DNA of 41,323 nt from a bacterium (lineage in GTDB: Bacteria; UBP14; UBA6098; JAFGQG01): NCBI GenBank assembly GCA_016935765.1, contig JAFGQG010000088.1, positions 1-41,323 on the forward strand, in the 5' to 3' direction. How positions within the stretch are numbered: the stretch's first letter is position 1; each line of letters begins with the position of its first letter. Shown here piece after piece: positions 33,593 to 41,249 of this stretch. A program made the translations under genes and the position numbers. The notes under the pieces are model-generated. The model did no database searches. It had not been told where the DNA came from and was given only the letters and a program-made list of their open reading frames with translations.

Positions 33593-34729
33593 ATGAAAAT
33601 AATAGAAGAAAAAGGCTGTGAAAGTGTTGTTGGATTACTTGCTTCTGATGTAATGGTTCCTTTTTTAGATGGTTTACTAAGTCACATGCAGGGGGGTGTG
33701 TTTTCTGTTGATAAGGATAAGAGAATCACTTCCTTCAGCAAGGCGGCGATGTGGATAACAGGTTACTGCTGGGAGGAAGTCAAAGGCAAGAGGTGTGACG
33801 AGGTTTTTGGCAGTAAGGTTTGTTTGAATTCCTGTCCGTTTGATAGTATAATCAAGAAAGGAAGTTCTACGTATAGAAGCGAAATAGAGCTCCATGATAA
33901 AGAAGGGAAAAAGATATATGTTAATATTACTGCTTTTCCTTTGAGAAATGAGAAGGGTTCGATAGTTGGTATGTGCGAGATATTCAGAGATATAACGGAA
34001 GTGCAGTCTTTGAGGGAGCAGCTTATGCATACTGATAGGTTCACTATACTAGGGCAAGTAGCTGCAAGTGTTGCGCACGAGATAAACAATCCTCTTAACG
34101 GTATACTTACATACATAAAACTTATTTCCAAAAAACTGGGTCAAGATGATGAAAAGAATAAGCAGTTTGAGAAGTATCTTACTATTATGGAGCGCGAGAC
34201 AATAAACATGGGCCGGATCGTAAGAAATCTTCTGAATTTTTCACGGCGTACGGAACCGGAGATCATGCCTATAAAAATACAGGAGGTTATTGAGCAGTGT
34301 TTATCGCTGTTAGCTGACCAGATAAAGTTAAGTAATATAAATGTTATTAAGGATGATGGGACGGACCTTCCGGAGGTAATGGGAGATTTTGGACAGCTTC
34401 AACAGGTATTTATGAATTTAATTTTGAATTCTATTCAAGCGATGCCTCAAGGTGGGGATCTGACTATACAATTGTTAAAGGAGGGTAGTACCACTAAAGC
34501 ATGCTTTATTAGAGTAAACATCATCGACACTGGTTGTGGAATTCCGGAAGAGAACATGATCAAGATATTCGATCCGTTCTTTACAACGAAAAGCAGCAAA
34601 TCTGGAATCGGACTGGGTTTCGGGCTTTCAATCGTTGAACGCATTATTAAAGCCCATCATGCAACAATAAAATTAAGCAGTCAAGTTGGTGAAGGTACTA
34701 CCTTCAGTATAAGATTTCCAACAAAATGA
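33593..34729 (+). CDS. PAS-domain sensor histidine kinase
   Basis: A 378-residue soluble kinase (NtrB type). A PAS domain spans about residues 28-140 and includes four Cys (59, 68, 77 and 81, the last pair in 'VCLNSCPF') that could sense redox state or bind a metal or cluster. The phosphorylation site His162 is in 'AASVAHEINNPLNGIL'. The ATPase domain has the N box 'FMNLILNSIQAMP', G1 'DTGCGIPEE', F box 'IFDPFFTTK' and G2 'GLGFGLS'. ATG 33593 is chosen: the TTG at 33557 is part of the -35 element. Its likely partner regulator is at 35261, after an archaemetzincin gene. Confidence 0.93.
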   Translation: MKIIEEKGCESVVGLLASDVMVPFLDGLLSHMQGGVFSVDKDKRITSFSKAAMWITGYCWEEVKGKRCDEVFGSKVCLNSCPFDSIIKKGSSTYRSEIELHDKEGKKIYVNITAFPLRNEKGSIVGMCEIFRDITEVQSLREQLMHTDRFTILGQVAASVAHEINNPLNGILTYIKLISKKLGQDDEKNKQFEKYLTIMERETINMGRIVRNLLNFSRRTEPEIMPIKIQEVIEQCLSLLADQIKLSNINVIKDDGTDLPEVMGDFGQLQQVFMNLILNSIQAMPQGGDLTIQLLKEGSTTKACFIRVNIIDTGCGIPEENMIKIFDPFFTTKSSKSGIGLGFGLSIVERIIKAHHATIKLSSQVGEGTTFSIRFPTK

Positions 34730-34733
34730 TATC

Positions 34734-35264
34734 GTGGGTTATATTTATATACTACCGTTTGGGAATATCCCGGGGAAAATGTTAGAATATTCGCAGGATA
34801 AAATTGAAGAGACCTTTTTTTGCACAGCGAAAATCATGGATTCAATTGAAGTTCCCAAAACAGCTTTAAACGCAGAACGTAAACAATACCTATCCACTTC
34901 AATATTGAAAGCGGTAATAAGACATACTCCGGATGATACTGAAAAGATTGTGGGCATAACCTCGGTTGATCTATTTGTGCCGGTACTAACTTTCATATTT
35001 GGGCAAGCACAACTGGATGGTAAAGCTGCTGTTGTATCGATACATCGGTTGGATCAGAAATTTTACGGATTGCCCGAAGATGTAGATTTATTGGGTTTAC
35101 GTTTGGGTAAAGAGATTGTGCATGAATTAGGGCACACTTATGGTTTGGTACATTGTGTTGACGGTAATTGCGTGATGCATTTTTCAAACTCAATCATGCA
35201 GGTAGATATTAAAGAAGATAAATTCTGTGAAACTTGTACAAGAGAAATAACGGAGAAATTATGA
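34734..35264 (+). CDS. amzA: archaemetzincin-like zinc protease
   Basis: A 176-residue archaemetzincin. The catalytic zinc site is 'HELGHTYGLVHC' (His130, Glu131, His134, His140). The family's second zinc site is also complete: Cys141, Cys146, Cys165 and Cys168, with 'CVMHFSNS' between. It starts at GTG, 5 bases after the kinase stop, and its end overlaps the start of the sigma-54 activator (ATGA). A protease placed between a kinase and its regulator is unusual. No signal peptide is seen, so it should act in the cytoplasm; its substrate is unknown. Confidence 0.92.
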   Translation: MGYIYILPFGNIPGKMLEYSQDKIEETFFCTAKIMDSIEVPKTALNAERKQYLSTSILKAVIRHTPDDTEKIVGITSVDLFVPVLTFIFGQAQLDGKAAVVSIHRLDQKFYGLPEDVDLLGLRLGKEIVHELGHTYGLVHCVDGNCVMHFSNSIMQVDIKEDKFCETCTREITEKL

Positions 35265-36634
35265 AAGAAATTCCCCAAATACTGATCGTCGATGATGAAT
35301 TAATCGTAAGAGAATCCCTTGTAGATTGGTTATCTGAAAGCGGCTATGAATCAGTTGCAGTCGATGATGGGTATAAAGCCATTGAGAAAGTAAAGAGTAA
35401 GGATTGGGACCTGTTGCTGGTTGATTTGAAGATGCCCAAGATGGATGGGATCGAAGTTATGCGGCAGGTTAAAGAGATTTCGAAGGATATACCTATTGTG
35501 ATTATTACAGGGTATCCGACTGTTGATACAGCGGTTCAGGCTATGAAGGAAGGTGCTTATGATTATATCGTCAAGCCATTCAATCCTGAAGAGATAAATC
35601 TTGTCATAAGGAATATTTTAGCTCATCAGAAATTGGTCAAGGAGAACCTTTACTTAAGGCAGGAGTTAAAAAGGAGATACCAGTTTAAGGATATTGTGGG
35701 CAAGAGCAGCAAGATGCAGGATATTCTTTCCTTGTTAAGAACAGTGGCTAAGAGTAATTCAACAGTTCTAATAAACGGTGAAAGTGGAACCGGGAAGGAG
35801 TTAATTGCCCGGGCGATACACAGCACGAGCCTAAGAGCCCAGGGTCCATTTGTTGCAGTCAGTTGCGCGGCGTTGCCTGAGTCTTTGCTTGAATCAGAGC
35901 TTTTTGGTCATGAAAAGGGAGCTTTCACGGGAGCCGTTTCTACTCGAAAAGGAAAATTCGAAATGGCGGATAACGGGACTTTATTCCTTGACGAGGTCGG
36001 AGATATGGATATTAGAACGCAAGCTGATTTCCTCAGAGTGCTGGAAGAGCGTGAATTCCGCAGATTGGGCGGCTCTGAACTTATTAAAGTTGATGTCAGA
36101 GTGCTTTCCGCTACAAATAAAAATCTTGAGAAATTAGTGGAAAAGGGGGAATTCCGGGAAGATTTGTACTACCGTTTAAATGTTGTCGCGATGGAAGTCC
36201 CTCCGTTAAGGGAAAGACGGGAAGACATCCCGCTACTCATTGAGCATTTTGTAAAAAAATATGCAATTGAGAATGGAAAAACCATTAAGTTTGTAGATGG
36301 TGATGCTTTGGATATATTGATCAAATACGATTGGCCTGGAAACGTGAGGGAGCTGGAAAATACGATTGAGAGGGCGATAGTTGTAGTAAAAAAGCATTTT
36401 ATTGGTCTTGAGGAGCTTCCAACTCTGATAAAGGATAAAGCCAGTACCGTTGCGAAGGATGCTGAATATTCTGACGAAACATTATCACTCCAGGATATAG
36501 AAAAGAATCATATTGAGACCATTTTGGAAGCGACTGAATGGAATATAAAGAAGGCAGCAGATGTATTAGAGATAGACAGGACTACTTTATACAACAAGTT
36601 GAAGAAGTATAAGCTGAAAAGACCGAAGGGGTAA
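35261..36634 (+). CDS. sigma-54-dependent response regulator
   Basis: A 457-residue NtrC-type activator. The receiver domain has Asp11/Asp12, phospho-acceptor Asp55 in 'LLLVDLKMP', and 'YIVKPF'. The AAA+ domain has Walker A 'GESGTGKE', the sigma-54 contact loop 'HEKGAFTGA', Walker B 'LFLDEVGD', and 'WPGNVRELENTIERA'. A C-terminal Fis-type helix-turn-helix ('ATEWNIKKAADVLEIDRTT') completes it. It remodels sigma-54 RNA polymerase at -24/-12 promoters such as that at 36834, just downstream. ATG 35261 with GGAG upstream is chosen. Confidence 0.95.
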   Translation: MKEIPQILIVDDELIVRESLVDWLSESGYESVAVDDGYKAIEKVKSKDWDLLLVDLKMPKMDGIEVMRQVKEISKDIPIVIITGYPTVDTAVQAMKEGAYDYIVKPFNPEEINLVIRNILAHQKLVKENLYLRQELKRRYQFKDIVGKSSKMQDILSLLRTVAKSNSTVLINGESGTGKELIARAIHSTSLRAQGPFVAVSCAALPESLLESELFGHEKGAFTGAVSTRKGKFEMADNGTLFLDEVGDMDIRTQADFLRVLEEREFRRLGGSELIKVDVRVLSATNKNLEKLVEKGEFREDLYYRLNVVAMEVPPLRERREDIPLLIEHFVKKYAIENGKTIKFVDGDALDILIKYDWPGNVRELENTIERAIVVVKKHFIGLEELPTLIKDKASTVAKDAEYSDETLSLQDIEKNHIETILEATEWNIKKAADVLEIDRTTLYNKLKKYKLKRPKG

Positions 36635-36665
36635 AACCGGGATTGTTGAAGATTGCAACACCATT

Positions 36666-36756
36666 AGTGTGAAAATCCCACACTGTATTTTATTGTCAAT
36701 TAATGGGTTACGCTAAACCAATATTTTGTGTTGAATAATACAACAACAAATTGACA
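36666..36756 (+). promoter_or_regulatory. inverted repeats, possible activator binding sites
   Basis: Upstream of the sigma-54 promoter lie AGTGTG/CACACT (36666-36671 and 36679-36684, 7-base gap) and TGTCAATT (36694-36701) facing AATTGACA (36749-36756). Enhancer-binding proteins usually bind such sites 80-200 bases before the promoter, and these are 80-170 bases away. TGTCAATT occurs again at 37951 beside the second kinase gene. The first hairpin has no T-run and could also belong to the 3' end of the preceding gene. Confidence 0.4.
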
Positions 36757-36833
36757 CTTATATTTTGGGGTCTGCAGAAAGCAATGAAGCTAATTGCTTG
36801 TTATACAATAAATTACAAGAAAATTGTCTGTTT

Positions 36834-36847
36834 GGCATGGAATTTGC
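36834..36847 (+). promoter_or_regulatory. sigma-54 (-24/-12) promoter
   Basis: TTGGCATGGAATTTGCC carries the invariant GG (36834-36835) and GC (36846-36847) separated by exactly 10 bases, close to the TGGCAC-N5-TTGC consensus. Transcription should start near 36859, 15 bases before the ATG and right ahead of the GGAGG site of the GcvH-like gene. Sigma-54 activators are encoded on either side of that gene. Confidence 0.82.
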
Positions 36848-36873
36848 CCTAAAGTAGAGTGGAGGTGAAAAAA

Positions 36874-37866
36874 ATGAAGTGTCCATACTTTGAAGAAGAA
36901 ATAGTAAGGTTTTGTGAAGCTTATCCGATAAGAAAGGAAATACCTTACGATAGCAACATTAGCAACAGTCTGTGTTTAGATGGAAATTATACTAAATGTT
37001 CTGAATTTCAGAAGGTTGCTAGGCGAGCGAGTGATTCTAAAAAATGCCCTTTTTTGAAGGAGGTTGTTATGAGATATTGCTCTGCTTATCCCGTAAAGAA
37101 AGGGATTCCATTTGATATCTCAGACAATGATTATTTGTGTAAAGGGGATAATTTTGTTAAATGTGATGAATATCAAAAAAAGTTTAAAGAAGGAGAAGGA
37201 AAAATGGAAAAACTACATGGAGATGCTAAATATTTTCAGCCCAATTTTTGGAAAGTCTGCAGACCAAGGCTTTGTCCAAATTGCCCTTATGAAGGTATGT
37301 GCGTTGCCGCTTCCAAAATGGCAAGAGATGTTGAATTCATTGATGGTTTCATGCTAATAAATGGATTCTACTATTACGATAAACACTTGTGGTTCGATCT
37401 GGGAAGGGATGATACTTTGAGAATGGGATTGGATGATTTTGGCAAGAAGATCCTTGGAGAGATAACAGGAATCGAACTCCCTGAGAAATCGAAATCCGTG
37501 GATGCTGGAGAAGTACTTCTTAGAATAATTTGCGGTGATAGAGATTTGAAACTGAGATCTCCGATAGCTGGTGAAGTAAAACGTACGAACAGTAAATTAG
37601 AGAAAGACATTTCTCTGATAAACGAGGATCCTTATGAGCAGTGGATGATAAGGTTTGCCCCCGCGGACCTTGAGGAGAATCTGAAAGGTTTCTATTATGG
37701 TGAGGAAGCTCAAAAATGGCTCGAAAGGGACGTAGACAGGTTAAGATACCGGGTGGAAAGCGAAGTTGGTGTCACTGTAGCTGACGGTGGTGCTTTCGTC
37801 CAAACAGTTGATAAGATCGATGAAAGCGAATGGGAAAACCTGGTAAAAGAATTCCTGCCTGTGTAA
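36874..37866 (+). CDS. Cys-rich protein with GcvH-like domain, no lipoyl lysine
   Basis: A 330-residue protein. Residues 1-100 hold two copies of a Cys unit with the same spacing, C-x10-C-x19-C-x7-C (Cys3/14/34/42 and Cys58/69/89/97). A further 'CRPRLCPNCPYEGMC' lies at 129-143. From about residue 155 it resembles glycine-cleavage H protein ('LGRDDTLRMGLDDFG', 'LGEITGIELPEKSKSVDAGE', 'SPIAGEVKRTN', 'LINEDPYEQWMIR'). The lipoyl lysine region (ESVKAASDLY in GcvH) reads 'RIICGDRDLKLRSP', with Asp at the expected position. ATG 36874 follows GGAGGTG. Function unknown; a metal- or redox-binding role and sigma-54 control are inferred. Confidence 0.85.
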   Translation: MKCPYFEEEIVRFCEAYPIRKEIPYDSNISNSLCLDGNYTKCSEFQKVARRASDSKKCPFLKEVVMRYCSAYPVKKGIPFDISDNDYLCKGDNFVKCDEYQKKFKEGEGKMEKLHGDAKYFQPNFWKVCRPRLCPNCPYEGMCVAASKMARDVEFIDGFMLINGFYYYDKHLWFDLGRDDTLRMGLDDFGKKILGEITGIELPEKSKSVDAGEVLLRIICGDRDLKLRSPIAGEVKRTNSKLEKDISLINEDPYEQWMIRFAPADLEENLKGFYYGEEAQKWLERDVDRLRYRVESEVGVTVADGGAFVQTVDKIDESEWENLVKEFLPV

Positions 37867-37900
37867 ATTCACCTGTTCTTGGTTAGTGTTAAAGAAATAA

Positions 37901-37933
37901 AGCATGACCACTTTAAAGTGGTCATGCTTTTTT
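37901..37933 (+). terminator. Rho-independent terminator
   Basis: A perfect 28-base palindrome (37901-37928; stem of 12 with a TTAA loop, arm AGCATGACCACT) runs into TTTTTT ending at 37933. It terminates the GcvH-like transcript. The palindrome begins with AG after an A-rich run, so it may also work from the opposite side. Confidence 0.93.
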
Positions 37934-37940
37934 ATTTTTC

Positions 37941-37969
37941 TTGACTTTTATGTCAATTGAAGTTAGAAT
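37941..37969 (+). promoter_or_regulatory. promoter for a probably leaderless mRNA
   Basis: TTGACT at 37941-37946, a 17-base spacer and TAGAAT at 37964-37969. The ATG of the second kinase starts 9 bases after the -10 and no Shine-Dalgarno site is present. It shares TTGACTTTT and TTAGAATT with the promoter at 33557. The TTG at 37957 lies inside this promoter and is not a start codon. Confidence 0.68.
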
Positions 37970-37977
37970 TTATCAAA

Positions 37978-39897
37978 ATGAAAATTTCAATAAAGACAAA
38001 ATTCTTCATTAGTTTTATAATCGTTATCATCATTTTTGGGGGATTAGCAACATGGATTGGAGTCCATTTAATAAGTAGTTCTGTGGTTCGAGAGGCTCAA
38101 AAAAGGGTTGTGAGTGATCTAAATTCCGCTCGTGAAGTCTACCAGACTAATGAGGAAGCGATTAAAAATGTTGTTAGATTAACCGCAGTGAGGTTCTTTA
38201 TTCAGAATGCGCTAATCAATAATAACATGAAGGAGTTGAAAGATGTCTTACCCACAATTATGAGCAGGGAAGACCTTGATGTTTTAACGATAACGGATAA
38301 AGAAGGTGTTGTATTATATCGGGTTTCGAATCCTGAACTTTTTGGTGATAATCGGATGGATGCCCTGTTAGAAAAAGTGATTGTAGATAAGAAACCGTTT
38401 TATTCAACGCAAATTGTACCAAGGGAGGAATTACTGAGGGAGAATGAGAAACTTGCTGATAAAGCTTATATAGAGTTGGTTCCCACTCCACATGCAAAAC
38501 CAACGGATAAACAATATGAAACTTCGGGTATGATGCTAAAAGCCGCAGCTCCGATCCTGGATAATGATGGAAATGTAATTGGTGTATTATATGGAGGTAA
38601 GTTGCTAAACAGGAATTATGAGATTGTGGACAAGGTGAAAGAGATAGTATATAGGGGTGAAAAATACCAGGGAAAGGATATGGGAACTGTTACGATTTTT
38701 CAGAATGATCTCAGGATTTCGACTAACGTCATCCGGGATGATGGCAGCAGGGCTATCGGTACAAGGGTTTCTCAAGAAGTGTATGAAAAGGTTCTTGGAA
38801 AGGGTGAATCGTGGTTTGATCGCGCATTCGTTGTAAATGATTGGTATATAAGTGCTTATGAACCCATAAAGAATATCGGCGGGGAGATAATTGGTATCTT
38901 GTACGTGGGTATCCTTGAATCCAAATATGTAGATATGAAGGAGAAAACCCTTCTCATATTCATAGCAATAATCATAGCAGGGGTTTTCGTTTCAATAATA
39001 ATATCATATTTACTTGGGAATATGCTTATTAAACCCATTAAATGTTTAGTCAAGGTCGTTGATAAGATGGCAGAGGGGGATCTGAGCCACAGGGTTGAAT
39101 GTAAATCAGGCGATGAAATCGGCGAGCTGGCTATAGTATTTAATATGATGGCGGATTCGATTCAGGAAAGGGATGAAAAGCTTAAAGAATACGCAAAACA
39201 GAAAATTATGGAATCTGAAAGACTGGCTATGATTGGTCAATTGGCTGCGGGTGTAGCCCATGAGATAAATAACCCTCTGGGGAGCATCCTGCTGTATAGT
39301 CATCTGATTCTCGAGGATATGGAAGAAAATGACCAAGCTAGAAAAAATTTGGAGAAAGTCATTGAGCAAGCGACACGGAGTAAGAAGATCGTTAAGGGGC
39401 TTTTAGATTTTGCGCGTCAAACAGAGCCCGAGATGGACCTTTATAATGTGAATGATATAATTAACAATGTCATATCGCTGGTTGAAGGACAAGCAGCTTT
39501 CCAAAACATAATTATACATTTGAACTTATATCCTAGTCTGCCTGAAGTAATGCTGGATAAATCACAGATCCAACAGGTCTTTCTGAATATCCTGTTAAAT
39601 GCAGCAGAAGCTATTGAAGGAGAAGGGGAACTTAGTATCCAAACAGAATATTTAGCTGATCAAAACGTATTATCAGCTAAGTTTACTGATACGGGTTGTG
39701 GCATTCCTGAGGAGAAGATCGACAGGATATTTGAGCCTTTTTTTACACTTAAGAAAGAAGGAAAGGGAACGGGTTTGGGATTAGCTATCAGTTATGGTAT
39801 AATGAAAAAACATGACGGCAGCATCAGTGTAAAAAGCAAGATTGGTGAAGGAACGACATTCACAGTAAGCTTTCCTATTAAGGAGAATAATGAGTGA
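37978..39897 (+). CDS. membrane sensor histidine kinase (Cache-HAMP)
   Basis: A 639-residue kinase. TM1 covers about residues 8-30. An extracytoplasmic sensor of about 290 residues fits a Cache-type fold ('VLYRVSNPELFGDNRMD', 'GNVIGVLYGGKLLNRN', 'WYISAYEPIKNIGGEIIGILYVG'). TM2 is at about 324-346, then a HAMP linker ('AEGDLSHRVECKSGDEIGELA'; key residues only). His428 is in 'AAGVAHEINNPLGSIL', followed by the ATPase boxes 'NILLNAAEAI', 'DTGCGIPEE', 'IFEPFFTLK' and 'GTGLGLA'. It overlaps its regulator by 8 bases. Small carboxylates or similar ligands are typical Cache inputs; none is assigned. Confidence 0.94.
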   Translation: MKISIKTKFFISFIIVIIIFGGLATWIGVHLISSSVVREAQKRVVSDLNSAREVYQTNEEAIKNVVRLTAVRFFIQNALINNNMKELKDVLPTIMSREDLDVLTITDKEGVVLYRVSNPELFGDNRMDALLEKVIVDKKPFYSTQIVPREELLRENEKLADKAYIELVPTPHAKPTDKQYETSGMMLKAAAPILDNDGNVIGVLYGGKLLNRNYEIVDKVKEIVYRGEKYQGKDMGTVTIFQNDLRISTNVIRDDGSRAIGTRVSQEVYEKVLGKGESWFDRAFVVNDWYISAYEPIKNIGGEIIGILYVGILESKYVDMKEKTLLIFIAIIIAGVFVSIIISYLLGNMLIKPIKCLVKVVDKMAEGDLSHRVECKSGDEIGELAIVFNMMADSIQERDEKLKEYAKQKIMESERLAMIGQLAAGVAHEINNPLGSILLYSHLILEDMEENDQARKNLEKVIEQATRSKKIVKGLLDFARQTEPEMDLYNVNDIINNVISLVEGQAAFQNIIIHLNLYPSLPEVMLDKSQIQQVFLNILLNAAEAIEGEGELSIQTEYLADQNVLSAKFTDTGCGIPEEKIDRIFEPFFTLKKEGKGTGLGLAISYGIMKKHDGSISVKSKIGEGTTFTVSFPIKENNE

Positions 39898-41149
39898 AAA
39901 CATAAATATATTGGTCATAGATGATGAGGAGACCATCAGGGATTCCTGCAGTCAACTGCTCACAAAAGCTGGTTATACCGTCGAGGATGCTGCAAATGGT
40001 GTAAAAGGTCTTGAACTCATGGACAAGAAGGGTTTCGATATAGTACTTCTGGATCTAAGAATGCCGAAAATCGATGGAATGGAAGTATTGAAGCGGATTA
40101 AAACTGAATACGTTGATATGATTGTCATTGTAATCACGGGTTTCCCATCGGTTGATTCCGCTGTCCAGGCAATGAAATTAGGGGCTTATGACTTTCTACC
40201 GAAACCTTTTACTCCGGACGAACTCAGGCTTATTATAAAGAGAGCGGTGGATAAGAAAAAGTTGATGCTGGAAAATATCTATCTAAAAGAGCGTCTGGAA
40301 GAATATATTGGATTTGATGAGATAATTGGTGAAAGCGAAGCGATGATAAGGGTAAAGGAGCTTGTCACAAAAGTTGGTCCTACTGACAGTACAATACTGA
40401 TCTCTGGCGAAAGTGGTACGGGAAAAGAGATAGTAGCCCGGGCTATTCATAGCCATAGTCTTCGAAAGGATAAATTGTTTGTAGTGGTCGATTGTGGTTC
40501 TTTAGTACCTACGCTTTTTGAAAGCGAATTGTTTGGGCATGTGAAAGGTTCATTTACAGGCGCTATTGCCTCTAGAAAAGGCAAGTTTGAACTCGCTAAT
40601 GAAGGTACGATTTTCTTTGATGAGATAGGGAATATCGACACAAACATTCAAAGCAAATTATTGAGGACTTTACAGGAGAAAGAAGTAACAAAGGTTGGAA
40701 GCAATCAAGTTATGAAAATAGATGTCAGGATCATATCGGCGACTAATAAGGATTTGATCAAGGGCATAAACGAGGAAGAATTTCGAGAGGACCTTTTCTA
40801 TCGCCTCAGTGTGATACCTATTTATTTGCCACCTCTGAGAAAACGTCGTGAAGATATTCCACTCTTAGCGAGGTATTTCCTGGATAAGTATTGCCAGAAG
40901 AGAAATAAAAACATCAGGGGGATATCTTCCGAGACGATGAGAGAATTAGTAAAATATAACTGGCCCGGGAATGTTAGAGAGCTTCAGAATACAATTGAGA
41001 GAGCGGTTGTTCTTGTTAAAGGGGATACTATTGAACCTACTGACATATTTTATTTTCCCACTCAATTTGAGGATACAGAACCCAAGAAGACGAGTTTAGA
41101 ATCGGCGGAAAAAGCCCATATTAATAAAATTTTAAAGGAGTGCAGTTAG
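39890..41149 (+). CDS. sigma-54 response regulator, cut short by an amber codon
   Basis: A 419-residue NtrC-type protein paired with the kinase it overlaps. Receiver: Asp11/12, phospho-acceptor Asp55 in 'VLLDLRMP', and 'FLPKPF'. AAA+ domain: 'GESGTGKE', 'HVKGSFTGA' (Ser in place of the usual Ala in GAFTGA), 'IFFDEIGN' and 'WPGNVRELQNTIERA'. The frame ends with TAG at 41147-41149, after 'HINKILKECS', exactly where the Fis-type DNA-binding domain begins; that domain continues in the same frame (next entry). As read, the product could not bind DNA. AGGAG before the ATG. Confidence 0.93.
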   Translation: MSENINILVIDDEETIRDSCSQLLTKAGYTVEDAANGVKGLELMDKKGFDIVLLDLRMPKIDGMEVLKRIKTEYVDMIVIVITGFPSVDSAVQAMKLGAYDFLPKPFTPDELRLIIKRAVDKKKLMLENIYLKERLEEYIGFDEIIGESEAMIRVKELVTKVGPTDSTILISGESGTGKEIVARAIHSHSLRKDKLFVVVDCGSLVPTLFESELFGHVKGSFTGAIASRKGKFELANEGTIFFDEIGNIDTNIQSKLLRTLQEKEVTKVGSNQVMKIDVRIISATNKDLIKGINEEEFREDLFYRLSVIPIYLPPLRKRREDIPLLARYFLDKYCQKRNKNIRGISSETMRELVKYNWPGNVRELQNTIERAVVLVKGDTIEPTDIFYFPTQFEDTEPKKTSLESAEKAHINKILKECS

Positions 41150-41236
41150 AATAAAAGTGAAGCCTCGCGTTTGCTGGAAATAGACCGGAAGACACTAAGG
41201 GAAAAGATAAAGAAGTATGATCTTGAATCCGATTAA
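41150..41236 (+). pseudogene. detached Fis-type HTH of the preceding regulator
   Basis: In-frame continuation after the amber codon: it reads NKSEASRLLEID, then RKTLREKIKKYDL, and ends at TAA (41234-41236). It matches the helix-turn-helix of the sister protein, which has W-NIKKAADVLEIDRTT. The TAG sits where the sister has Trp (TGG), so one base change accounts for the break. A sequencing error, a nonsense mutation, or low-level read-through are all possible. Confidence 0.85.
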
Positions 41237-41249
41237 TTAAGCTACTTGC

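Noticed and set aside
39890..41236. TAG recoded as an amino acid
   Set aside because: TAG ends other genes here in the normal way (for example at 468 and 4164), so a general reassignment is not supported.
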